Notes: a model not told the origin generated them from the sequence alone. A stretch of DNA of 7,463 nucleotides from Phycisphaeraceae bacterium (GCA_028281485.1 JANQJT010000102.1:1-7463); one strand, 5' to 3'; counted from the first letter of the stretch, positions 1-6,884 are shown. Numbers and translations are program-made.

Positions 1-123
1 AAGCCCCCCGTCAAGAAGGGCGACACCATCCTGCTGAGCAAGTGGGGCGGCACGGAGCTGAAGTACGACGGCAGCGAATACCTCATCGTCAACGCCGACG
101 ACATCCTCGCCGTCATCGAGTAA
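1..123 (+). CDS. groES: Co-chaperonin GroES (10 kDa), 3' end only
   Basis: Forty codons and a TAA stop are open in frame 1 from the first base, so the 5' part lies outside the window. The tail reads as a typical GroES C-terminus: a K-x-G-D motif (VKKGDTILLSKWGGTE), then a Tyr-rich strand and the family-typical ending in which an acidic DD is followed by hydrophobic residues (ILAVIE). GroES forms the heptameric lid on the GroEL cylinder and closes the folding chamber in the cytoplasm. It lies 48 bases upstream of groEL on the same strand, the standard chaperonin operon order. Any promoter or CIRCE/HrcA operator would be upstream of the window and cannot be judged. Confidence 0.95.
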   Translation, partial: KPPVKKGDTILLSKWGGTELKYDGSEYLIVNADDILAVIE

Positions 124-156
124 CCACCCCCCGCTCAACGACTGAACAACACACAC

Positions 157-162
157 AAAGGA
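157..162 (+). promoter_or_regulatory. Ribosome binding site of groEL
   Basis: AAAGGA ends nine bases before the ATG at 172, in the groES-groEL gap. It supports the start chosen for groEL. No terminator-like hairpin or promoter is seen in this gap, in keeping with one transcript. Confidence 0.7.
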
Positions 163-171
163 TAAAACGAT

Positions 172-1812
<1,641 letters not shown>

Positions 1813-1841
1813 GCCGCACGCCCCCGTTGAAACACGACGGG

Positions 1842-1894
1842 AACAGAGCCGGCGACTGTGTCGCCGGTCCGGGCCCCCAGGTCCCGGCTCTGTT
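1842..1894 (+). repeat. Nested inverted repeat in the groEL 3' region
   Basis: An 11-base arm at 1842-1852 (AACAGAGCCGG) is perfectly complementary to 1884-1894. Inside lies a second perfect 8-bp hairpin with a 3-base loop (1849-1856 with 1860-1867), which shares four bases with the outer arm. The two stems therefore partly compete or form a branched fold. No T-run follows, so it is not a classical intrinsic terminator. It may protect the 3' end of the groEL mRNA or be a dispersed palindromic element. Confidence 0.6.
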
Positions 1895-1919
1895 GGAAAG
1901 GTCCATCATGGACGACAAG

Positions 1920-1936
1920 TCCCGATTCGATCGGGA
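1920..1936 (+). repeat. Short perfect hairpin after groEL
   Basis: TCCCGAT (1920-1926) and ATCGGGA (1930-1936) form a 7-bp stem around a TCG loop, between the nested repeat and the terminator. It has no T-run. It is probably part of a structured groEL 3' UTR; its function is not known. Confidence 0.45.
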
Positions 1937-1964
1937 ACCGACAACCCCTTAAGGAAGTCAACGC

Positions 1965-2000
1965 CGGCGGGAGGACACACGTTGTTCTCTCGCCGTTTTT
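1965..2000 (+). terminator. Rho-independent terminator of groES-groEL
   Basis: An 11-bp GC-rich stem (1965-1975 with 1985-1995, including two G-U pairs) with a 9-base loop is followed at once by five T residues (1996-2000). It lies 150 bases after the groEL stop, so the transcript would include the two preceding hairpins. On the opposite strand there is no T-run after the stem, so it is mainly a plus-strand terminator. It could still slow transcription from the convergent cassette that ends at 2015. Confidence 0.8.
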
Positions 2001-2014
2001 ATAATGTTTATGGG

Positions 2015-2743
2015 TTATGTAGGCGTTTTTGGCCTGAACAAAGACTTGATCTTTCGGAAGTATCCTGCATCAAATGCGTGCCAAGCACTTGAAGAAAGAA
2101 GCATAACAATAGAAACAATAATCAGACCGACGCTCATTGATTCAAAGTCTGCCAAAGCTACTCTGATTGCCCATGCAACAACTGCAATAGCCACGCCAGT
2201 CCACATGTGTTTTAATGCTTGAAGAAGCTTTCGCCGCTTTGCCCAGTCGAGACGATCGTGAAGGAAATACTTCTTCTCAAAATCTAGGCACTGAATAAAC
2301 ACGTCTTCCCATAATTCAAATGCGGGGACGGCATCATTATCGTCCTTTTGACCTTCGACTCGCCTTGCCTCCGTTGCGTCATGACGGATTTTATTGAATG
2401 CTAGATGTAAATCTCTATCGTAGTCACCATTGTCAATAGAACTGGTATCAATCAAGCCAAGTTCGTCGTACTGGTTTCGAGTTTCGCGTAACTTGATCTT
2501 AAAAACATCCAAACAACTACGTTTTAGATGACCATACGCTTTAGAACATGCGTCTTCCGCTGATTCACCAATCGTCCAATGGCGAGACAGATGGTCGAAG
2601 GCCGCATTGATTTCGAATAATGTTTCTTGAGGCAACGTATCTTGAGTCTGTACATAGCTGTACAGTAGTTTCACATACTCATGGTAAAACTTAAATAGAT
2701 CATCAATTGTTGAGGGACGTCCCCCAGACCAAGCAGATATCAC
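2015..2743 (-). CDS. Uncharacterised protein with two C-terminal membrane helices
   Basis: I do not recognise the family with certainty. The 242-residue product has a polar, mainly helical N-terminal part (about 1-175) and two predicted membrane segments near 180-198 and 203-221 separated by a very short acidic turn. It ends in a basic tail (KIKSLFRPK). This predicts a hairpin anchor with both ends in the cytoplasm. The soluble part holds two similar helices with an A-F/Y-x-H-L-x-R pattern (AFDHLSRHW near 48-56, AYGHLKRSC near 69-77). An NKIRHDATEARR segment follows near 117-128. The start is GTG at 2741-2743, overlapping the TGA of the upstream gene as GTGA, with GAGG seven bases before it at 2751-2754. 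This indicates translational coupling. Codon and base use are much AT-richer than in groEL or the sulfatase, which suggests horizontal transfer. A membrane-tethered effector of a small defence or toxin-type pair is possible, but this is only inference. Confidence 0.75.
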   Translation of the reverse strand: MISAWSGGRPSTIDDLFKFYHEYVKLLYSYVQTQDTLPQETLFEINAAFDHLSRHWTIGESAEDACSKAYGHLKRSCLDVFKIKLRETRNQYDELGLIDTSSIDNGDYDRDLHLAFNKIRHDATEARRVEGQKDDNDAVPAFELWEDVFIQCLDFEKKYFLHDRLDWAKRRKLLQALKHMWTGVAIAVVAWAIRVALADFESMSVGLIIVSIVMLLSSSAWHAFDAGYFRKIKSLFRPKTPT

Positions 2744-2973
2744 CTGATCGCCTCGTCAAGAGCAGATTCAATTTCATCACGACTTATCGTGTTGCCATGT
2801 ATAATGTTACCTCGGCCAATGAATGGCCAATGCGACACAAAGCGAATTCGACGACCGAGCTTCGCTTGAACCTTTTTGCGCCGAACCGCAATCGGGGTTC
2901 TCCGGATTGATTCCACGGATTCCCCGGTTGCATTTTCGATGGCGCGCTCAAAATCAGTTTTTGATGCTACCAT
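2740..2973 (-). CDS. Small basic uncharacterised protein, first gene of cassette
   Basis: The 77-residue product has no signal peptide or membrane segment. It has an acidic, helical start (KTDFERAIENATGESVESI), then a basic middle rich in Arg/Lys (RRTPIAVRRKKVQAKLGRR). A compact conserved-looking segment follows (WPFIGRGNI), and the protein ends in an acidic helix (SRDEIESALDEAI). I could not assign a family. I chose the ATG at 2971-2973 because a perfect GGAGG lies six bases upstream (2980-2984). An upstream in-frame ATG at 3010-3012 would add 13 residues, but it lacks a comparable ribosome site and may lie upstream of the transcript start. The stop overlaps the next gene by four bases, so the two are almost certainly made together. 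The fixed partnership and basic middle would suit a nucleic-acid-binding or antitoxin-like partner, but no known motif proves it. Confidence 0.72.
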   Translation of the reverse strand: MVASKTDFERAIENATGESVESIRRTPIAVRRKKVQAKLGRRIRFVSHWPFIGRGNIIHGNTISRDEIESALDEAIR

Positions 2974-2979
2974 TCCAAG

Positions 2980-2984
2980 CCTCC
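2980..2984 (-). promoter_or_regulatory. Ribosome binding site that decides the small-gene start
   Basis: GGAGG on the minus strand lies six bases before the ATG at 2973. It favours the 77-residue product over the 90-residue reading that starts at 3012. Confidence 0.65.
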
Positions 2985-3003
2985 GCACCCTATGAGGGAC
3001 GCG

Positions 3004-3031
3004 ATCTTCCATAAATGATCTACCGTGTCAA
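3004..3031 (-). promoter_or_regulatory. Possible promoter of the two-gene cassette
   Basis: A perfect TTGACA lies on the minus strand at 3026-3031. Sixteen bases further is GAAGAT (3004-3009), a weak match to a -10 box. Transcription would begin near 2997, after the upstream ATG but before the GGAGG, which agrees with the preferred start. The -10 is poor and sigma-factor preferences in planctomycetes may differ, so this is tentative. Confidence 0.3.
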
Positions 3032-3314
3032 ATCGGTCATTTTTCATAGCAAAAAAAGAGCCAAAAACGCCATTTCAAGCGCTTGGTCGCCAAGAATTTG
3101 CCAGAAGAAATACAAGTAGCCACTGAAGAAGAAGTCTTTGTATTTTACTCGGCCAAAACGAACTGACAAGATTAATTTCCAAAGAACATTGTTTTTGGGC
3201 CAATAACGCCCAGTGGCATAGATCGGCCTGAGTAAAACAAGGGCGGACCCGTGTGTCACGCAAGAGCACCGATCTGTCGCTTCGCTCCTGATCGGTGGCC
3301 CCCCCCAAAACAAC
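3032..3314 (-). other. Gene-poor stretch upstream of cassette
   Basis: No convincing gene is seen. The part to about 3240 is AT-rich like the cassette. Open frames exist on the minus strand here, but they begin at rare codons without a ribosome site, overlap each other in two frames and have no recognisable domain. The right edge becomes GC-rich and includes an 8-bp inverted repeat (3267-3297) followed by a run of eight C residues (3299-3306). It may be a dispersed non-coding repeat or the edge of the foreign segment. Confidence 0.4.
3267..3297. repeat. Perfect 8-bp inverted repeat, 15-base loop
   Basis: CACCGATC (3267-3274) pairs with GATCGGTG (3290-3297). It lies at the change from AT-rich to GC-rich sequence, next to the C8 run. 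There is no T-run on either side, so it is unlikely to be an intrinsic terminator. Confidence 0.45.
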
Positions 3315-3389
3315 TCACGAATCGTGATCGATCCTAATCACCACGCTGCCGACCTTGCGGCCAGATTCCACTCGGGTGTGGGTGATGGC
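3315..3389 (-). pseudogene. Remnant of medium-chain dehydrogenase/quinone reductase C-terminus
   Basis: In one minus-strand frame, 24 codons end at a TGA (3315-3317) and read A-I-T-H-T-R-V-E-S-G-R-K-V-G-S-V-V-I-R. This pattern resembles the very end of zinc-type alcohol dehydrogenases and NADPH:quinone reductases: a helix with H/R-x-x-E-S/A-G, then K-x-G-x-V-V-I as the final strand. A TAA (3390-3392) interrupts the frame just upstream, and no other dehydrogenase sequence is visible in any frame nearby. It is therefore a stranded tail, not a gene. The match is short and made from memory, so chance similarity remains possible. Confidence 0.4.
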
Positions 3390-3580
3390 TTACATGGGTG
3401 GGCGGCTCCGTGGGATAGATAGGCGGAGGACAGCGTCGCGGGGCGTGGCGAGGGTGCGATAATACGAATCGGACGGGGCGAAGAGGTGACACAAACAAAG
3501 ATATGTGGTGGCATTGCGGAAAAGCCATCAGATTTAGGGGGGCTGAGCCGACAAGGATAAAGGTCGGGGGAGCTCTTATT
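3390..3580. other. GC-rich stretch without a recognisable gene
   Basis: This lies between the dehydrogenase-like remnant and the ribosome site of the first cysteine-motif gene. Minus-strand frames here are proline- and histidine-rich with no domain, typical of shadow frames. A GATAAT at 3456-3461 could be a -10 box for the downstream gene, but I see no -35 at a suitable distance. Otherwise nothing is supported. Confidence 0.35.
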
Positions 3581-3590
3581 AGGGGACGCC

Positions 3591-4046
3591 ATGATACAGA
3601 TGTGCCCCAACTCGGCCGCTTGTCGCTTTTACATGAAGAACGTGCCCGGCTCGGCGCGCGCGCAGGCGCTGTTTCGCAAGCGGTATTGCATGCGTGACGG
3701 CGAGGGCTGCGCCCGCAAACGGGTGCGGTTGGGGTTGGGCATCAATCACCTGCCGGACGACATGTACCCCAGCGACCACCGCTGGGCCGACGAGATTTTC
3801 GCCGACGCGGAGCGCCGGGCACGCGTGGCGGTGTCACGCAGCGCCGCGCCACCGAAAGCGCAGCGCTGCGCGTGTCGGAAGAAGGCGGCGTTTTGGCCGA
3901 AGCGCTTTGAACGCAAACCCGGCGATCGGTGTTCCGTCTTCGGTTTTGCGAAGCATCGCAAGCTGACACCGCAAAAGCTTGATCGAACGCCACGGCTTTG
4001 GTGTGTCATCCAGACACCGGGGTATCCGTTCAGGCAGGCGGCGTGA
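3591..4046 (+). CDS. Small cysteine-motif protein, long-tailed copy
   Basis: The first 80 of 151 residues match the next gene without gaps (about 40 identities by eye). The shared core has C-x5-C (Cys5, Cys11), then RYC-x6-CAR (Cys33, Cys40) and PDDMYP-x-DH-x-WAD (55-67). Such small four-cysteine proteins with a YC...CAR motif occur as hypothetical proteins in various bacteria. Four spaced cysteines suggest a bound zinc or iron-sulfur centre, but this is inferred. No signal peptide is seen, so it is probably cytosolic. The ATG has AGGGGA just upstream (3581-3586). Residues 81-151 have no counterpart in the paralog. They are basic, contain four more cysteines (93, 95, 114, 138) and look like read-through of non-coding sequence. 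In the frame two bases further on, a plausible short tail ends at TGA 3908-3910, so a frameshift near codon 80 is possible. Confidence 0.62.
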   Translation: MIQMCPNSAACRFYMKNVPGSARAQALFRKRYCMRDGEGCARKRVRLGLGINHLPDDMYPSDHRWADEIFADAERRARVAVSRSAAPPKAQRCACRKKAAFWPKRFERKPGDRCSVFGFAKHRKLTPQKLDRTPRLWCVIQTPGYPFRQAA

Positions 4047-4192
4047 GACGACGCGGCGGCTGAGTGACGTCCTCGATAACCCGGATAGGGGCGCCATTTT
4101 TGGCACCGCGATAAACACTTCCGGGCGACTCGTGCGCTAAAGTTGAAAGCGATCGTGCCGAAGAAAGAGGCAGGTCGTGGGGACACTTTTCC

Positions 4193-4197
4193 GGGAG
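4193..4197 (+). promoter_or_regulatory. Ribosome binding site that decides the second cysteine gene start
   Basis: GGGAG lies six bases before the GTG at 4204. An upstream GTG at 4177 also has an AGAGG-type site. However, only the 4204 start gives the same N-terminus (M-x-x-M-C-P) and the same cysteine numbering as the neighbouring paralog. Confidence 0.5.
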
Positions 4198-4203
4198 TCC
4201 GCC

Positions 4204-4491
4204 GTGGACCGGATGTGTCCGTTCACATGCAACAGTCGGTTTTTCGGCCGCGACATCCATCACTCACATCGAGCGATCGCTTACTTCCGCAGGCGGTATT
4301 GCCTGGCGAACGGTTCGGGATGTGCGCGCAGGCGTGTATACGATGCGCTGGGGGCGAAGTTTGTGCCGGATGACATGTACCCCAACGATCACGCGTGGGC
4401 GGACGCGATACTGGAGCGGGCGGAGTGGGAGCGCCGGATCGCCGCTTTACGGGACCCCGAAAGAACACGGGCACACAATAAGAGCGCGTGA
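4204..4491 (+). CDS. Small cysteine-motif protein, short copy
   Basis: The 95-residue product is a paralog of the gene before it, in tandem on the same strand with a 157-base gap. Cys5, Cys33 and Cys40 fall at identical positions, as do RYC-x6-CAR and PDDMYP-x-DH-x-WAD-x-I. The fourth cysteine is at position 9 instead of 11 (CPFTCNSRFF here, CPNSAACRFY there), so the spacing is C-x3-C. The protein ends soon after the shared core in a charged tail, which is probably the true family length. The GTG start at 4204 is preferred. The alternative GTG at 4177 would add nine residues with no match in the paralog. The spacing of four cysteines suggests metal binding, but no function is known to me. Nucleotide divergence shows that the duplication is old. 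Confidence 0.68.
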   Translation: MDRMCPFTCNSRFFGRDIHHSHRAIAYFRRRYCLANGSGCARRRVYDALGAKFVPDDMYPNDHAWADAILERAEWERRIAALRDPERTRAHNKSA

Positions 4492-4509
4492 GTGAGTGAC
4501 GATCTCACG
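4487..4509. terminator. Weak hairpin between convergent genes
   Basis: CGTGAG (4487-4492) pairs with CTCACG (4504-4509) around an 11-base loop. It sits in the 26-base gap between two convergent stop codons, overlapping the end of the cysteine-motif gene. It has no T-run on either strand. Its position suits a shared transcription stop, but the structure is weak. Confidence 0.25.
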
Positions 4510-4517
4510 AAGCACCG

Positions 4518-5210
4518 TTATCGCGTTCGACGGCGCAGCAGCGCGACCGAGCCGAGGCCGAGCAGCGCGATCGACGCGGGCTCGGGGACGGTGACCAGGA
4601 GGATCTGTTCGATGCCGGTGGTGATGGGCGAGGATGTGTACTTGGAACCGCCGAAGTAGACCCAGATGGTGTGGAGGTTGGAGGGGTATCCGGACGTGAA
4701 GTCTGCGGGGGTGAAGGTGAGGGTGGTGCCGCCGCCGGCGTGGAGGACCTTGGTGGAGACCTTGGCGTTGCCCCAGTGGTCTGTGAGGTGGAGCTGGGCG
4801 CTTTGCGTGTAGGCGAGCTGGGAGAACTCGATGTGGAGCGCGACGAAGTCGGTCAGGTCGATGTTGAGACCGGTGGAGGGGAAGGAGGTCTGGCCGGCGT
4901 GGTACATGAGGTAGATGTAGTTGCTGGTGGAGCCGGTGTAGTTGAGGTAGAGGCGATCGGAGCCGAGGTTCATGGAGGTTGTGCCGTACTGGCTGGTGTT
5001 GGTGAAGTCGATGGCACGAACGCCCCCGACGACGTGTGCGGTGGACAGGCCGGATTCGGTCTGACGGGCGTTGAAGCCGTTGGTGGATGACAGGTTGACC
5101 GAGCCGACGGAGAAGTCGTCGATGACGGTGATGACGTTGGCGTGTGATGTGACGGCGTGCGACAGGACGACGGCGACAGCCATCGCGACGATGCGATAGT
5201 TACAAATCAC
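4518..5210 (-). CDS. PEP-CTERM sorting-domain surface protein
   Basis: The 230-residue precursor has a signal peptide (basic Arg6, hydrophobic core at about 7-20, likely cleavage after SHA near 24). A mature domain follows, rich in Ser, Thr, Gly and aromatic residues and predicted to be beta-sheet. The C-terminus is a textbook PEP-CTERM tripartite signal: VPEP at 208-211, a hydrophobic helix (ASIALLGLGSVALL), then RRRTR. Such proteins are exported and processed by exosortase, in bacteria that make exopolysaccharide. The mature domain opens with IDDFSVG and carries a GGVRAIDF-type motif seen in other PEP-CTERM proteins; it may be a carbohydrate-binding-like sandwich, but I cannot name a family. 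The start is GTG at 5208-5210 with GGAGAGGG just before it (5215-5222). A longer reading from 5288 would bury the signal peptide. It is divergent from the sulfatase. No exosortase gene is in the window. Confidence 0.88.
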   Translation of the reverse strand: MICNYRIVAMAVAVVLSHAVTSHANVITVIDDFSVGSVNLSSTNGFNARQTESGLSTAHVVGGVRAIDFTNTSQYGTTSMNLGSDRLYLNYTGSTSNYIYLMYHAGQTSFPSTGLNIDLTDFVALHIEFSQLAYTQSAQLHLTDHWGNAKVSTKVLHAGGGTTLTFTPADFTSGYPSNLHTIWVYFGGSKYTSSPITTGIEQILLVTVPEPASIALLGLGSVALLRRRTR

Positions 5211-5240
5211 GATACCCTCTCCACTTCCCGCGGCCACAGT

Positions 5241-5246
5241 TATATA
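5241..5246 (-). promoter_or_regulatory. Possible -10 box of the PEP-CTERM gene
   Basis: TATATA on the minus strand lies about 30 bases before the GTG at 5210, in an AT-rich patch of otherwise GC-rich DNA. No good -35 is visible at 16-18 bases, where the inverted repeat at 5264-5279 is found instead. This could indicate activator-dependent or repressor-controlled expression. Confidence 0.25.
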
Positions 5247-5263
5247 GACAACTTGGTGTATTA

Positions 5264-5279
5264 TCGTCTGCCGAGACGA
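5264..5279. promoter_or_regulatory. Inverted repeat in the divergent promoter region (possible operator)
   Basis: TCGTCT (5264-5269) and AGACGA (5274-5279) form a perfect 6+4+6 palindrome. It lies between the presumed -10 boxes of the two divergent genes, close to where the -35 of the minus gene would be. That position suits a shared regulator site; a role in RNA folding is less likely so far upstream of either start codon. Confidence 0.35.
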
Positions 5280-5306
5280 GATTCGCAAAGAAAAACGGGA
5301 TTTTTG

Positions 5307-5312
5307 TATGAT
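5307..5312 (+). promoter_or_regulatory. Possible -10 box of the sulfatase gene
   Basis: TATGAT, one mismatch from TATAAT, follows a run of five T residues. A partial -35 (TTCGCA) is 19 bases upstream, which is wide. Transcription would start near 5319, leaving a leader of roughly 55 bases before the ATG at 5375. Confidence 0.3.
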
Positions 5313-5374
5313 GATGGGCCTGATTCGGGCTGAAACGCGTCTTGCGATGGAACCCTTGCTTGGAGGCAGCAGAT

Positions 5375-6805
5375 ATGTGGCGATGCGGATGGCTGACGGC
5401 GCTGGTGGTGTTGACCGGTTGTGTGACGGCGACGCGGGGGCTGGCGGAGGACCCGGCTGAGGCGACGAAGGGGCCGAACGTGATCGTGATCGTCAGCGAC
5501 GACATGGGTTACGCGGACCTGGGCGTGCACGGCAGTCGCGAGATCAAGACGCCGAACTTCGATCGTCTGGCGCAAGACGGCGTGCGGTTCACACAGGGGT
5601 ACGTGACGGCGTCGGTGTGTTGTCCGAGTCGCGCGGGGCTGCTGACCGGTCGTTACCAGCAGCGGTTCGGCCACGAGTTCAACGGCTTTTGGCCGCTGAA
5701 CCCCGGCTACACAGAAGACGACCAGGGGCTTCCCGTTGATGAGAAGACGATCGGCGACGCGATGCAGGCGGCGGGGTACAAGACGATCGCGATCGGCAAG
5801 TGGCACATGGGCGACCGCGAGCAGTTCTTCATGCTCAACCGCGGGTTCGACGAGTGCTACGCGATCAAGAGCGGCAACCGCAGCTATTGGCCTTACAAGG
5901 AGGACGTGTCCGAAGCCAGGCGGATTTGGCGCAACCGCGAGCTCGTGCCGGAAGAAGAGATCGTTTATCTGACGGACAGCCTGACGGACGCGGCGGTGGA
6001 TTTCATCGAGCGCGAGGCGGAGGAGGACAAGCCGTTTTTCATGTACCTGTCGTACACCGCGCCGCACACGCCGATGCACGGCAAGGCCGATGACATCGAG
6101 GATTACAGGCACCTGACGCCGCAGAATCGTCGGGTGTACGCGGCGATGATGAAGTCGCTGGACGAGGGCGTGGGGCGTGTGCGCGATACGCTGACTGCGC
6201 AGGGGATCGATGAGAACACGCTCATCATCTTCATCAACGACAACGGCGGCGCGACGAACAACGGCTCGGACAACGGGCAATACCGCGGGATGAAGGGCTC
6301 GAAATGGGAGGGCGGCATCCGTGTGCCTTACACGATGACCTGGCCCGGCCACGTGCCGAGCGGGCGCACATACAATCACCCGGTCAGCGCGCTGGACATC
6401 CTGCCGACGGCGCTGGGCGCAGCGGACGCGGCCTATCCGTACGACAAGGAACTGGACGGCGTGAACCTGTTGCCTTTCGTGCGCGGCGAGGTGAAGGGCA
6501 AGCCGCACGAGACGCTGTACTGGCGGCGCGGCGTGGCGGCGGCGGTACGCGACGGCGACTGGAAACTGATCCGCACCGAAGGCAGTCCCGACCTGCTGTT
6601 CAACCTGAAGACCGACCCGGGCGAGCGTAACAACCTGGCCAGGAAGAATCCCCGCAAGCTGGCGGAGCTCAAGGCGAAGCTGGAGGCGTGGGAGAGCGGA
6701 ATGGTCGAGCCGATCTGGTCCGAGGGCGACAAGTGGGAGCGGAACCAGGTGATGAAGCACCGGATGGAGATTAACACACGCGCGCTTGAAAGGCGTTACC
6801 CGTAA
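5375..6805 (+). CDS. Secreted type I sulfatase (formylglycine-dependent)
   Basis: This 476-residue enzyme of the alkaline-phosphatase superfamily hydrolyses sulfate esters, probably on sulfated polysaccharides outside the cytoplasmic membrane. The catalytic signature is C-C-P-S-R-A-G-L-L-T-G, with Cys82 the residue to be converted to formylglycine and Arg86 beside it. Metal and active-site residues fit the family: Asp42-Asp43 (SDDMGYADLG), Lys142 and His144 (GKWHMG), His231 (APHTP), Asp289-Asn290 (INDNGG) and Lys310 (GSKWEGGIRVP). The C-terminal subdomain has the usual RDGDWKLIR and LFNLKTDPGERNNLA. The ATG at 5375 has GGAGG eight bases upstream (5362-5366); an in-frame TTG at 5342 has no comparable site. 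The N-terminus is a signal sequence with LTGC at 13-16, a good lipobox, so it may be a lipoprotein; a cut after Ala24 is the alternative. No maturase (FGE or anSME) is in the window. The substrate cannot be told from sequence. Confidence 0.95.
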   Translation: MWRCGWLTALVVLTGCVTATRGLAEDPAEATKGPNVIVIVSDDMGYADLGVHGSREIKTPNFDRLAQDGVRFTQGYVTASVCCPSRAGLLTGRYQQRFGHEFNGFWPLNPGYTEDDQGLPVDEKTIGDAMQAAGYKTIAIGKWHMGDREQFFMLNRGFDECYAIKSGNRSYWPYKEDVSEARRIWRNRELVPEEEIVYLTDSLTDAAVDFIEREAEEDKPFFMYLSYTAPHTPMHGKADDIEDYRHLTPQNRRVYAAMMKSLDEGVGRVRDTLTAQGIDENTLIIFINDNGGATNNGSDNGQYRGMKGSKWEGGIRVPYTMTWPGHVPSGRTYNHPVSALDILPTALGAADAAYPYDKELDGVNLLPFVRGEVKGKPHETLYWRRGVAAAVRDGDWKLIRTEGSPDLLFNLKTDPGERNNLARKNPRKLAELKAKLEAWESGMVEPIWSEGDKWERNQVMKHRMEINTRALERRYP

Positions 6806-6848
6806 CCTTCGCGGGAATACGACATCGCAATCGTGTGACGACCCGTTA

Positions 6849-6867
6849 GCCGGAGTGTCGGTCCGGC
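6849..6867 (+). repeat. Small hairpin between sulfatase and DinB-like gene
   Basis: GCCGGA (6849-6854) and TCCGGC (6862-6867) form a 6-bp stem with a 7-base loop. It lies just before the AAGGAG ribosome site (6871-6876) of the next gene and has no T-run. It may attenuate read-through from the sulfatase or shape the leader of the next mRNA. Confidence 0.3.
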
Positions 6868-6884
6868 GATAAGGAGCACACGAT

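Noticed and set aside
2015..2743. HEPN RNase assignment for the 242-aa protein
   Set aside because: The RHDATEARR segment has Arg and His adjacent, not spaced by 4-6 residues, and the membrane hairpin is not diagnostic. There is not enough evidence to name the family.
2740..3012. Longer 90-residue start for the first cassette gene
   Set aside because: The ATG at 3012 lacks a ribosome site and may precede the transcript start. The ATG at 2973 has a perfect GGAGG at six bases.
3044..3313. Minus-strand open frame of 89 codons with a hydrophobic end
   Set aside because: It starts at TTG within a G-run without a convincing ribosome site, overlaps another open frame, and crosses an abrupt change in base composition. 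Better explained as non-coding or repeat sequence.
3746..4186. Minus-strand open frame of 146 codons opposite the first cysteine-motif gene
   Set aside because: It has no recognisable domain and no ribosome site. The plus strand has a paralog that supports the plus-strand reading over the first 80 codons.
4671..5090. Plus-strand Gly/Val/Glu-rich open frame of 139 codons
   Set aside because: It is the antisense shadow of the PEP-CTERM gene, with low-complexity composition and no start signal.
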